Of a DNA stretch of 19,508 nucleotides, positions 8,054 to 16,274 are shown piece by piece. The first letter of the stretch is position 1; the number at the start of each line of letters is the position of its first letter. The DNA lies in the NCBI GenBank assembly GCA_039934375.1, contig JBDTMH010000067.1, positions 1 to 19,508 of the forward strand, written 5' to 3'. The notes beneath the pieces are model-generated. The model worked only from the letters and a program-made list of their open reading frames with translations, was not told where the DNA came from and did not search any database. The translations under genes and the position numbers were made by a program. Origin of the DNA: CAISIP01 sp039934375. Lineage in GTDB: Bacteria; Pseudomonadota; Gammaproteobacteria; Burkholderiales; Burkholderiaceae_C.

Positions 8054-8121
8054 GCCTAACGAATGAAAGGGACTTCCCCGCCCCGAGCAAGCCGCGCGCC
8101 GTCAGGGTTGCGGTTTACGGC
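8054..8121 (-). other. Decayed attC site between the IS110 relic and the RibD-fold cassette
   Basis: On the minus strand the site ends in TTTCATTCGTTAGGC, a classic S'-R' end with core GTTAGGC (8054-8060). Its centre shares CCGAGCAAG, seven other bases, then CCGTC (8083-8103, + strand) with the good attC at 7346-7366, at identical spacing. The opposite arm, ending near GTTTACGGC (8113-8121), pairs poorly, so the site is degenerate or was rearranged when the neighbouring IS entered. Confidence 0.45.
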
Positions 8122-8180
8122 AATTGAGTGCCACGATGGAGAGGTCGAACTTTTCATCAACTTGTCCGAGAGGGGAAATC

Positions 8181-8444
8181 ATGGCCATCGTAACCGTTGA
8201 AATCGATCTGGCGAAGAACGTCTTTGCCGTGGATGGCGTGGACGAGACAGGCAAGCCTGCACGGGTGCGCCCTGAAGTGACGCGCGCCAAACTGCTCGAA
8301 CTCATTGCCAATCTGCCGCCGTGCCTGATCGGCATGGAGGAGTGCAGTGGTGCCCATCAATGGGCGCGCGAATATACCGCATGAGCGGCAAACGCGGCAA
8401 GAACGACGCCGCCGATGCGGCAACCATCGCCGAAGCAGTGACTG
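8181..8444 (+). pseudogene. IS110-family transposase remnant (internally deleted)
   Basis: The frame from ATG 8181 begins MAIVTVEIDLAKNVFAVDG, the N-terminal DEDD-domain start of IS110-family transposases (Asp in EIDLAKN), and continues through PPCLIGMEECSGAHQWARE to about 8380. It then jumps, with a frame change, to RMSGKRGKNDAADAATIAEA, which normally lies about 20-25 residues further on, and loses similarity after EAVT near 8444. The C-terminal Ser-containing domain is absent, so the element is dead. An AGAGGGG ribosome-site-like stretch precedes the ATG. It lies inside what was a gene cassette and begins close to a decayed attC; an IS1111-attC subgroup that targets attC sites is known within this family. 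Confidence 0.8.
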
Positions 8445-8572
8445 TCACGCCGAAGCAGGGTAAAAGTTTGGGACCTGCGCTGGGGAAAGCTCGTTAAGCT
8501 CAAGGAGGTCAACACGGCCGCAATGCCATGGGTCTCGACCAACGAATGGAGCCCCCGGCGCGCGTCTTTCAT
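8445..8572 (-). pseudogene. Truncated N-terminal fragment of an unknown cassette gene
   Basis: Starting with ATG at 8572 on the minus strand, the frame reads KDARRGLHSLVETHGIAAVL and then runs into the IS110 relic. The helix pattern is protein-like and the orientation is that of the cassettes, so this is plausibly the 5' end of a gene destroyed by the IS. I cannot name a family, there is no clear ribosome site, and competing frames exist on both strands. Confidence 0.2.
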
Positions 8573-8617
8573 CAAGGTCCGCAGGAATCAATCTTGCACC
8601 AATGACCGTTTGTGGTA

Positions 8618-8648
8618 TCGCCGTCCACATGCCTTTGACCTGACAGGC
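8618..8648 (-). other. Half attC site after the secreted-protein cassette
   Basis: Starting 15 nt beyond the stop of the 145-residue gene, the + strand reads CGCCGTCCACATGCC and ends in TGACAGGC (8641-8648). This parallels CCGTCCGAGTGC and TGTCAGGC in the good attC at 7302-7388. Only this R'' side is recognisable; no complementary right arm or GTTRRRY core was found beyond it, so the site is probably broken. Confidence 0.35.
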
Positions 8649-8663
8649 AACGACCAACAGGCA

Positions 8664-9101
8664 TCACCTTGCGCGCGCAATGCGGTCAATACCTTCTTTG
8701 TCTGCGTACTGACCGAAGGAGGCGTGTGTAGCAAGCACGACCTTGTTCGTCATCAGTTCTTGGATACCAATCTGCGTGAAGAAGTTGATGGCAGAAGAAA
8801 CGACGGGCGGTCCACCGGCCCCGGCGGCTTCCCTGAATTCATTCGGACAGATGTCTCTCAGCAAGCGGGTAAAGATCGTGCCCATCTTCCGTGCTGCATC
8901 CTGCGTAGCCTGTGCGTTCTGGGCCGACAACTGCTTCACCTCTGGATGGACGGCCATGGAGGCAAACACCCAGCGCGCAATATCTTGGCGGTCACTTGGT
9001 GACATGTTCTCGACAATGCACTTTCCGAGTACGGCCGGGACCTGCGCGTGAGTGAATGGTGTGAATACTGCCAGAACGGAGGCAAGCGCTATTTGTCGCA
9101 T
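8664..9101 (-). CDS. Secreted hypothetical protein, 145 residues (first cassette)
   Basis: No named family is assigned. The N-terminus MRQIALASVLAVFTPFTHA is a clear Sec signal peptide, with cleavage expected after residue 19. The mature part has CIVENMSPSDRQDIARWVF, then MAVHPEV, and a later ICPNEFRE, giving two cysteines that could form a disulfide in the periplasm. GGAG about 8 nt before the ATG supports the start. It is the gene nearest the integrase relic and points away from it, so it holds the first-cassette position, where integron promoters act most strongly. It appears intact, unlike its surroundings. Confidence 0.75.
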   Translation of the reverse strand: MRQIALASVLAVFTPFTHAQVPAVLGKCIVENMSPSDRQDIARWVFASMAVHPEVKQLSAQNAQATQDAARKMGTIFTRLLRDICPNEFREAAGAGGPPVVSSAINFFTQIGIQELMTNKVVLATHASFGQYADKEGIDRIARAR

Positions 9102-9244
9102 TCGAAGTCTCCGATTCAGTGGGCACTGCCGGTGTCATGCCTTCCGTAATGTAGACGGCAAAACCCGGTTGATACACCCGGCGCGTGACGATACATCTTT
9201 TTTGGAAAGACAACGATACCCGCTTACCTGTTGGCTTTGCAGTT

Positions 9245-9272
9245 CATATACTGGGCAAATAGGCAGGTGCAA
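9245..9272 (-). promoter_or_regulatory. Possible cassette promoter (Pc-like)
   Basis: On the minus strand TTGCAC (9267-9272) and TATATG (9245-9250) are separated by 16 bp, a partial match to sigma-70 boxes. The pair lies just ahead of the integrase relic and points into the cassette array, where an integron Pc promoter is expected. The boxes match only moderately. Confidence 0.3.
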
Positions 9273-9285
9273 ATTTTCCACGAAA

Positions 9286-9791
9286 CCCGGTGCGCTTCCA
9301 CTCCAGTCTGCTCGCCTGCTCGATCAGGTGCGCGAGCGGGTTCAGGACCTGCACTATAGCTTGAAGACCGAAAAGGCTTACCTGTACTGGGTGCGGTTTT
9401 TTGTCCGTTGGAGTGCTACCCAGCCTGGCGGCATGCGCCATCCGCAGGCACTACCGCGCTTCTGGCGCGCTTGCTCTACGGCACAGGTATGCGCTAACGG
9501 AGGCGTGCGTCTGCGCGTCAAAGACTCGGACTTTGACCGCCACGCCATTGTTGTGAGGGAGGCCAAGGGCACACCCCCACGCTTTGGAAGTCAAATATCC
9601 AAAGGTGGGGAACACATGGGGGTGGTTTTGGAAGTTTCCATTGCCCACGTTGTCCACCGACTGACATTCGCACGCTGCAAGAACTGCTGGGTCACATTGA
9701 TGTCAGTATCACCATGGTCTACACCCATGTGCTTAAGGATGCTGCTGGTGGAACGGCTTCGCCATTGGATTCACTTTTGCCAGCCCAGTGA
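9286..9791 (+). pseudogene. intI: Integron integrase relic (IntI-type tyrosine recombinase)
   Basis: Four blocks in shifting frames line up in order with integron integrases. (1) LLDQVRERVQDLHYSLKTEK and YLYWVRFFVRW up to MRHPQAL (from about 9313). (2) ARLLYGTGMR, then after a small frame loss GVRLRVKDSDFDRHAIVVRE (about 9460-9570); the stop after TGMR is explained by two missing bases. (3) KYPKVGNTWGWFWKF (about 9590-9635), the additional patch that separates IntI from XerC/XerD. (4) DIRTLQELLGHIDVSITMVY with THVLKDAAGG, ending in TGA at 9789-9791, which carries the catalytic Tyr. Stretches between 1 and 2, 2 and 3, and 3 and 4 are deleted; the last gap removes the HxxR region. No start codon is intact. 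It cannot be active. Confidence 0.85.
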
Positions 9792-9993
9792 CCGGTATGG
9801 AGCGGCGGCGCGACTGGCAACTAACTGCCATCAACCGACACTCGCCAAGACAAGCTCTCGTCATCCTGAACATTCGACCAAGAAAAAATCCCCATCTGAG
9901 AGTTCTGACGACGACTATGTTCATTTGGCTAACAGCCTGGCAAGACCCCAGACCGGGCTCGTCCGGTGACTCCGATGCCGCGCGTGCGACCTG

Positions 9994-10875
9994 TCAGCGC
10001 CTGCCGCGCGCCGCCTTCAGACTGGGCCAGGCCGTCAGGCCGATGGCCAGCAGGATCACCGCACCGCCCCAGAAAACCGACCTTGCCGGAACTTCGCCAT
10101 GCACGATCCAGACCCACAACGGGTTGAGCACTACATCGCCCATCGTGATCAGCACCATCTGCACCGCTGCGACATGGCGCGCGCCGCGCATGTAGAGCAC
10201 CATCGGAATCGCCAGCTGTACCACCCCCATGAACAACAGCACCAGCAGCGCCTTGAGCGGCAGCGGCTGCAAACCGATCGTGAATCGGATCAGCAAATAC
10301 GTCCCTAGACCGGCGAGGATCATCGCCGGCTCCATGCGCAGCGCACTGTAGCGCCGCAGCGCGACGCTTTGCCCGGCAAAACACATCGCGTACGCCACCG
10401 CCACCGCGGTGCCGCCCAGGCTTCCGACAGTACGTGCGTCGGCCTCGCCATAGGCAATCAGCACCACACCGACGATGGCCATGACCACCGCCACGTAGAA
10501 CACCAGCGGGGTGCGCTCGCCCAGCCAGAAGCGCGCCAGCACCGCGGCAAAGATGCCCGAGGTCGCGCCGATGCAGGAGGCCGCGGCCACGCTCGAGAGC
10601 TGCAGCGCCAGGATGTACAAGGTGGAACCGGCAGCAAAGAATCCGCCCGAAAGCAGCAAGGCCACCGGATCGGAGCGGGTGAACAGACGAACGGCGTCCA
10701 GCCGGTACGCATACGCCATCCACAACAGCAATGAGACTCCCATGCTCAGACCCCGCGTGGCGTTGAAGGTCCAGGCATCGACCTGCGGCAGCCAGCGCGC
10801 GAACACGCCACTCAAGCTCCAGAAGAACGTCGCACCTGCCACCATCAGCAGGCCGCGCGAGGCATCGTTACGCAT
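9994..10875 (-). CDS. EamA/DMT-family transporter
   Basis: A 293-residue integral membrane protein with about ten transmembrane segments arranged as two EamA repeats (roughly 8-140 and 150-285). GATFFWSLSGVFARW opens the first repeat and ends near YVAVVMAIVGVVLIAYGE; LITMGDVVLNPLWVWIVHGE lies in the second. DMT transporters move small metabolites, often outward. The substrate is unknown. As the last gene of the choline/betaine series, 39 nt after the homocysteine methyltransferase-like gene, it might handle a methylamine, methionine or another product of the pathway; that is inference from position. No clear ribosome site is seen. Confidence 0.87.
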   Translation of the reverse strand: MRNDASRGLLMVAGATFFWSLSGVFARWLPQVDAWTFNATRGLSMGVSLLLWMAYAYRLDAVRLFTRSDPVALLLSGGFFAAGSTLYILALQLSSVAAASCIGATSGIFAAVLARFWLGERTPLVFYVAVVMAIVGVVLIAYGEADARTVGSLGGTAVAVAYAMCFAGQSVALRRYSALRMEPAMILAGLGTYLLIRFTIGLQPLPLKALLVLLFMGVVQLAIPMVLYMRGARHVAAVQMVLITMGDVVLNPLWVWIVHGEVPARSVFWGGAVILLAIGLTAWPSLKAARGRR

Positions 10876-10914
10876 CGAAACAGAGGCGCAGGGTTGTGCC
10901 GGTACGCGGTTGGC

Positions 10915-11997
10915 CTAGTCGGTGCCGACGCTGCGCCGGCCGCGGCCGCGGCCACGCTGCAGGTTCGCGCCGGGCGCGGCGCCGGCCAGGCGGTCTTGTG
11001 CACCACCCCACTGTGCCCGCGCGCCGTTGGATACCTCTCCCAGCGCGCTGACGATATTCGCGAGCTGCGGCACATCACCCTGCGTATGCGCGTCGAGTGC
11101 GTCGCGCATCGCGCGCAGGTGGGTCGGCGAGGTGCCGCAGCAACCACCGATGATGCGCGCGCCGGCGTCCAGCGCCATGCGCGCATACACCGCCATCAGC
11201 GCGGGCGTGCCGTTGTAGCAGATCGCGCCATCGACATATTGCGGAATGCCGCAATTGCCCTTGGCCACCAGCACCACGTCCGGACCGGCCGCCTGCGCCA
11301 GATTGCGAATGCAGGCCACCACTTCGGACGCACCGATGCCGCAGTTCGTACCGCAGGCGGCCAGCCGCGGGTGCAGCGATTTCTCCAGCGCGGCAAAGTC
11401 GCTCGGCGACAGGCCCATCATCGTGCGGCCATTGGTGTCGAAACTCAGCGTGCAGACGATCGGCAGCCCCGCAACCGATGCTCCGGCCACTGCCGCCTGC
11501 ACCTCCTCAGGCGAGGACATGGTCTCGATCCACAACACGTCGGCGCCGCCTTCGGCCAATGCCAGCGCCTGCTCGCTGAACGCATCGCGCGCCTGCGCGA
11601 ATGTCAGCGGCCCGATCGGCTCCATGATCTCGCCGGTCGGGCCCATGCTGCCGGCCACCGCGATGTCACGGCCGCTCGCATCGGCGACCTGGCGCGCCAA
11701 TCTGGCCGCAGTGCGGTTGATCTCGGCGACCCGGTGCTCGGACTGGTGCAGCTTGAGCCGGTAACGCGTGCCACCAAAGCTGTTGGTGAGGATGATGTCG
11801 GCGCCGGCGTCGACGAAACTGCGGTGCAGGTTTTCGATGCGCTGCGGGTATTCGAAGTTCCACAGCTCCGGCGCGTCGCCCGAGACCAGGCCGACGTCGA
11901 ACAGGTTGCTGCCGGTGGCGCCGTCGGCCAGCAGCCAGCGACGGGTGGCCAGCAGGCGGGAGAAGCGGTCGGCGGCAGGAGCAGTGGCTATCGTCAT
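10915..11997 (-). CDS. Betaine-homocysteine S-methyltransferase-like enzyme
   Basis: A 360-residue homocysteine S-methyltransferase-domain protein. The N-terminal LLADGATGSNLF, the segment ILTNSFGGTRYRLKLH and the Zn ligands Cys219 (GTNCG) and Cys286-Cys287 (GGCCGTSP) are all present. The family moves a methyl group to homocysteine to make methionine. SGDAPELWN and the bacterial BHMT-like pattern, together with betA and betB upstream, point to glycine betaine as donor, giving dimethylglycine. S-methylmethionine or another donor is possible. The last ~25 residues are a basic Gly/Arg tail (QRGRGRGRR) that is not part of the domain. ATG 11997 was chosen because the family begins close to it; there is no good Shine-Dalgarno site. 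It lies 80 nt after pchP. Confidence 0.85.
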   Translation of the reverse strand: MTIATAPAADRFSRLLATRRWLLADGATGSNLFDVGLVSGDAPELWNFEYPQRIENLHRSFVDAGADIILTNSFGGTRYRLKLHQSEHRVAEINRTAARLARQVADASGRDIAVAGSMGPTGEIMEPIGPLTFAQARDAFSEQALALAEGGADVLWIETMSSPEEVQAAVAGASVAGLPIVCTLSFDTNGRTMMGLSPSDFAALEKSLHPRLAACGTNCGIGASEVVACIRNLAQAAGPDVVLVAKGNCGIPQYVDGAICYNGTPALMAVYARMALDAGARIIGGCCGTSPTHLRAMRDALDAHTQGDVPQLANIVSALGEVSNGARAQWGGAQDRLAGAAPGANLQRGRGRGRRSVGTD

Positions 11998-12077
11998 GGC
12001 GGAGGGAAATAAGGGATGCGACGCCGCACGCAACGGCGGCGGTAATCGTAACGGTTCTGGGATGTCCTCGCTGCGGC

Positions 12078-13118
12078 TCAGCGGATCTGCTCCGGCGTCA
12101 CGATCACCCAGTTGCGGTGCGCCGTGACCGGGTGGCCGTGCGCCGATTGCTCGGCTGCATGGTCGGCCTGCAGCTGCGTGATGTGTTCGCGATGCGGCTC
12201 CGAGCGCGCCACAAACAGCCGCAAGCCGCCACGCTCCACGTCCGGAGCGCGCAGGAACATCGGCCCGTCGCTCAGCGGCGTATCGCCGGCCACCAGGATC
12301 GGCTTCTTCCACGGATGGATATAGGTGTGGATCGCAGCCTGCTTGCCCTCGTACCAGGGCAGCGGTGCCCACAGCGCCGGCGTGAGCGTATGGTCCAGCA
12401 ACTCGGCCGGATCGTAGTTGCCCTGGCTGATTCGTTTGCGGGCCGTCGTCACCATGCCACTGTGTGGATCGCGCAGCAGCAGCGAGACACCGATCACGTT
12501 CTGTGGCTTCACGTGGTAACCGTAACGCGGATCCGACAGGATCATGCGCACCAGTTCCTCGCTGGCCGCGCTTACGACGTAAACCTCGATGCCGGCGGCC
12601 ATCAGCGCCCGGTACAACTCCTGCTGGCCCTGCTGCATGCGCGGGGCCACGATGGCGACTTCTTTGGTGCGCTCGTCGCCAGCGCCGGCAAACTGCCAGG
12701 CCGGAATCGGCTTGCCATAAGCCAGCATGTCGTCCAGCTGGCGCTTGAGCTCGCGCAGGGAAAAGCCGGCAAAGATCTGCGACGCCCACGGATAACCGAC
12801 CTGGTCGTCGATCTCGCCCAGCCGCTGGTAATAGCTGTGCAGGCTCTCGCGCCGGCCTGCAACATCGCGAAACGGAATCAGCGCCAGCGACGGGTTCATC
12901 GTGTCGCGGGTCAGTACGCCACGCATCTCCATGTATGGCAACAAGGCACCCACCAGGTCATGGTGGTAAGTGGTGTTGTCGGCGTCGAACACCGCATAGG
13001 CACCGCTGTGCGCATGGGCGTCGATCAACGCGGCCAGCTGCCGCGCCGCATCGGTCGGCCAGTGGTGCAGCGCGGACAAGACGGCACTACTTTCGCTTGG
13101 CAAGGGTGCGGATGTCAT
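12078..13118 (-). CDS. pchP: Phosphorylcholine phosphatase, HAD superfamily
   Basis: A 346-residue protein that follows the Pseudomonas phosphorylcholine phosphatase pattern along its length: YAVFDADNTTYHHDL (motif I, Asp45 and Asp47), SLALIPF, SYYQRLGEIDD, VYVVSAASEELVRM (motif II, Ser183), KPQNVIGV, KQAAI with a Lys near 259, LVAGDTPLSDG (Asp279 and Asp284) and the ending RNWVIVTPEQI. It should release choline from phosphocholine, feeding betA and betB just upstream in the same transcript (10-nt gap). I start at ATG 13118; the frame is open to 13202, but that stretch is Arg-rich and overlaps betA. Neither start gives a signal peptide, whereas the Pseudomonas enzyme is exported, so this one may act in the cytoplasm. 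The assignment is from pattern memory. Confidence 0.82.
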   Translation of the reverse strand: MTSAPLPSESSAVLSALHHWPTDAARQLAALIDAHAHSGAYAVFDADNTTYHHDLVGALLPYMEMRGVLTRDTMNPSLALIPFRDVAGRRESLHSYYQRLGEIDDQVGYPWASQIFAGFSLRELKRQLDDMLAYGKPIPAWQFAGAGDERTKEVAIVAPRMQQGQQELYRALMAAGIEVYVVSAASEELVRMILSDPRYGYHVKPQNVIGVSLLLRDPHSGMVTTARKRISQGNYDPAELLDHTLTPALWAPLPWYEGKQAAIHTYIHPWKKPILVAGDTPLSDGPMFLRAPDVERGGLRLFVARSEPHREHITQLQADHAAEQSAHGHPVTAHRNWVIVTPEQIR

Positions 13119-13128
13119 CGATGCGGGC

Positions 13129-14799
13129 TCAGCGTTGCTGCGTCTGATAGTTCGGGTTGATCCACACCGGCGCGCTCGACGGCGCCAACGCCGGCCGGCC
13201 ACGGATGACGTCGGCGAGTTTCTCTGCCAGCATGATGGTGGGCGCGTTCAGGTTGCCGCTGACGATGACCGGCATGATCGATGCGTCGACGACACGCAGG
13301 TTCAACACGCCATGCACCCGCGCTTCGCCGTCGACCACGGCCATCGCATCGGTCCCCATCGGGCAGCTGCACGAAGGGTGGTAGGCGGTCTCGATCTCGC
13401 GCCGCAGGTGGGCGTCGAGTTCGGCGTCCGTCTTGACCAAGGGGCCTGGCGACAACTCCTTGCCGCGGAAACGGTCGAACGCCTTTTGGGCAAACACCTC
13501 CTGCGTCAGGCGCACGCCGGCGCGGCATTCCTTGCGATCCTGCTCAGTGGACAAGTAATTGAACAGAATTTCAGGCTCCGCCTTGGCGTCAGCGCTGCGG
13601 ATGCGCACATGGCCGCGGCTGGTCGGGCGCATCGGCCCCACATGGGCCTGGTAGCCGTGTCCGGTAGCCGGCGCGTTGCCGTCGTACCGCACCGCCATCG
13701 GCAGGAAGTGGTATTGCAGATCCGGGTGCTGCACGCCAGCCTCGCTGCGGATGAAACCACCCGATTCGAAGTGGTTGGTCGCGCCCAGCCCGGTGCCCTT
13801 GATCATCCACTCCAGCCCGATCTTCAATTTTGCCAGCGGGTTGATCGCGTTGTACAGCGTGATCGGTTCCTTGCATGCGTACTGGACATAGGTTTCCAGA
13901 TGGTCTTGCAGGTTCTCGCCGACACCGGGCAATGTCGCGCGCACCTCGACACCGGCCTTGCGCAAATGCTCCGGGTTGCCGATGCCCGAGAGCTGCAGCA
14001 GTTGCGGCGAATTGATCGCGCCGGCGCACAGGATCACTTCGCGGCTGACGCGCAGCTGGCGCAGCTGGCCACCGTGCACCACCTCCAGTCCGGTCGCGCG
14101 CAAGGCGTCGGGCGGGCCGTCAAGCAGGATGCGGGTGGCCAGCGTGTGTTTGTGCAGCGTCAGGTTGGACCGTTGCAGCGCCGGGCGCAGATAGGCCATC
14201 GCGGTACTCCAGCGTCGGCCCTTGTACACCGTCATCTGCATGGAACCGAAACCTTCCTGCTGGTAGCCGTTCATGTCCTTGGTCACCGGGTAACCGGCCT
14301 GGCGCCCGGCCTCGACGAAAGCGCGGTACAGCGGATTGATACAGGCACCGGTGGTCACGTGCAGCGGTCCGTCGCCGCCGCGGTAGGCGTCGGCGCCCTT
14401 GTCGCATGTTTCGGCCTTGCGAAAATACGGCAGGCAAAACGCGTACGACCATTGCTCCAGTCCAGGCCGGCCGGCCCAGCCGTCGTAGTCCAACGCGTGT
14501 CCCCGCACATAGGCCATGCCGTTGATCGACGAGGAGCCGCCAATCACCTTGCCGCGCGGCGTATGCAGCCGGCGCTTGTCCATGAACGGCTCCGGCTCGG
14601 ATTGGTACATCCAGGTGTAGCGCGGGTTGTTCATCGGGTAGGCGAATCCCGACGGCATGTGGATGAAGATGCTCCAATCGTTGCCGCCGGCCTCAAGCAG
14701 CAGAACCCGCACATCGGCGTCTTCGCTGAGCCGGTTGGCCAGCACGCTGCCAGCCGATCCGGCACCCACGATGATGTAGTCGTAGTCGTGCGCAGTCAT
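13129..14799 (-). CDS. betA: Choline dehydrogenase (GMC oxidoreductase)
   Basis: A 556-residue GMC-family flavoprotein that oxidises choline to betaine aldehyde. The FAD-binding start DYIIVGAGSAGSVLANRLSE is at residues 6-25, GGSSSINGMAYVRG is the GMC signature, and GAINSPQLLQLSGIG is the second signature. The catalytic pair is His474 (YHPSCSCPMG) and Asn518 (GNLNAPT), 44 residues apart as in choline oxidase and BetA. Length is normal for BetA. BetA normally associates with the membrane and passes electrons to the respiratory chain. It starts 12 nt after the betB stop and ends 10 nt before pchP. Other alcohol-oxidising GMC enzymes look similar, but the betB and choX neighbours settle the call. 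Confidence 0.92.
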   Translation of the reverse strand: MTAHDYDYIIVGAGSAGSVLANRLSEDADVRVLLLEAGGNDWSIFIHMPSGFAYPMNNPRYTWMYQSEPEPFMDKRRLHTPRGKVIGGSSSINGMAYVRGHALDYDGWAGRPGLEQWSYAFCLPYFRKAETCDKGADAYRGGDGPLHVTTGACINPLYRAFVEAGRQAGYPVTKDMNGYQQEGFGSMQMTVYKGRRWSTAMAYLRPALQRSNLTLHKHTLATRILLDGPPDALRATGLEVVHGGQLRQLRVSREVILCAGAINSPQLLQLSGIGNPEHLRKAGVEVRATLPGVGENLQDHLETYVQYACKEPITLYNAINPLAKLKIGLEWMIKGTGLGATNHFESGGFIRSEAGVQHPDLQYHFLPMAVRYDGNAPATGHGYQAHVGPMRPTSRGHVRIRSADAKAEPEILFNYLSTEQDRKECRAGVRLTQEVFAQKAFDRFRGKELSPGPLVKTDAELDAHLRREIETAYHPSCSCPMGTDAMAVVDGEARVHGVLNLRVVDASIMPVIVSGNLNAPTIMLAEKLADVIRGRPALAPSSAPVWINPNYQTQQR

Positions 14800-14811
14800 G
14801 GGCAGACCGGC

Positions 14812-16272
<1,461 letters not shown>

Positions 16273-16274
16273 CG

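Larger units (their letters stand above)
6725..9791. mobile_element. Degenerate integron: integrase relic plus minus-strand cassette array
   Basis: A broken integron integrase (9286-9791, + strand) is followed on the opposite strand by small unrelated genes that point away from it, with attC-like sites between them. This is the normal integron layout (intI divergent from its cassettes). Order from the integrase outward: secreted 145-residue protein, half attC (8618-8648), wrecked cassette with IS110-family relic, decayed attC (8054-8121), RibD-fold cassette, good attC (7302-7388), DUF4160-DUF2442 cassette, attC-like hairpin (6770-6824). Base composition is visibly lower in GC than the flanking operons. 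The array can no longer move by itself, because the integrase lacks most of its catalytic core. No attI core site was recognised. Confidence 0.75.

Noticed and set aside
9102..9244. attI site next to the integrase relic
   Set aside because: No GTTRRRY core with flanking integrase-binding repeats could be identified, so it may be lost or too divergent.
9952..9967. Hairpin ACCGG-GCTCGT-CCGGT downstream of the EamA gene as an operon terminator
   Set aside because: Only five base pairs and no T-run follow it on the minus strand; not enough to support a terminator call.
9792..9993. Possible small genes between the integrase relic and the EamA gene
   Set aside because: Frames are short on both strands, with no ribosome site or recognisable motif; this looks like decayed spacer.
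12002..12789. Upstream extension of the homocysteine methyltransferase frame to 12789
   Set aside because: The extension runs through pchP in another frame and has no family similarity; the ATG at 11997 fits the family N-terminus.
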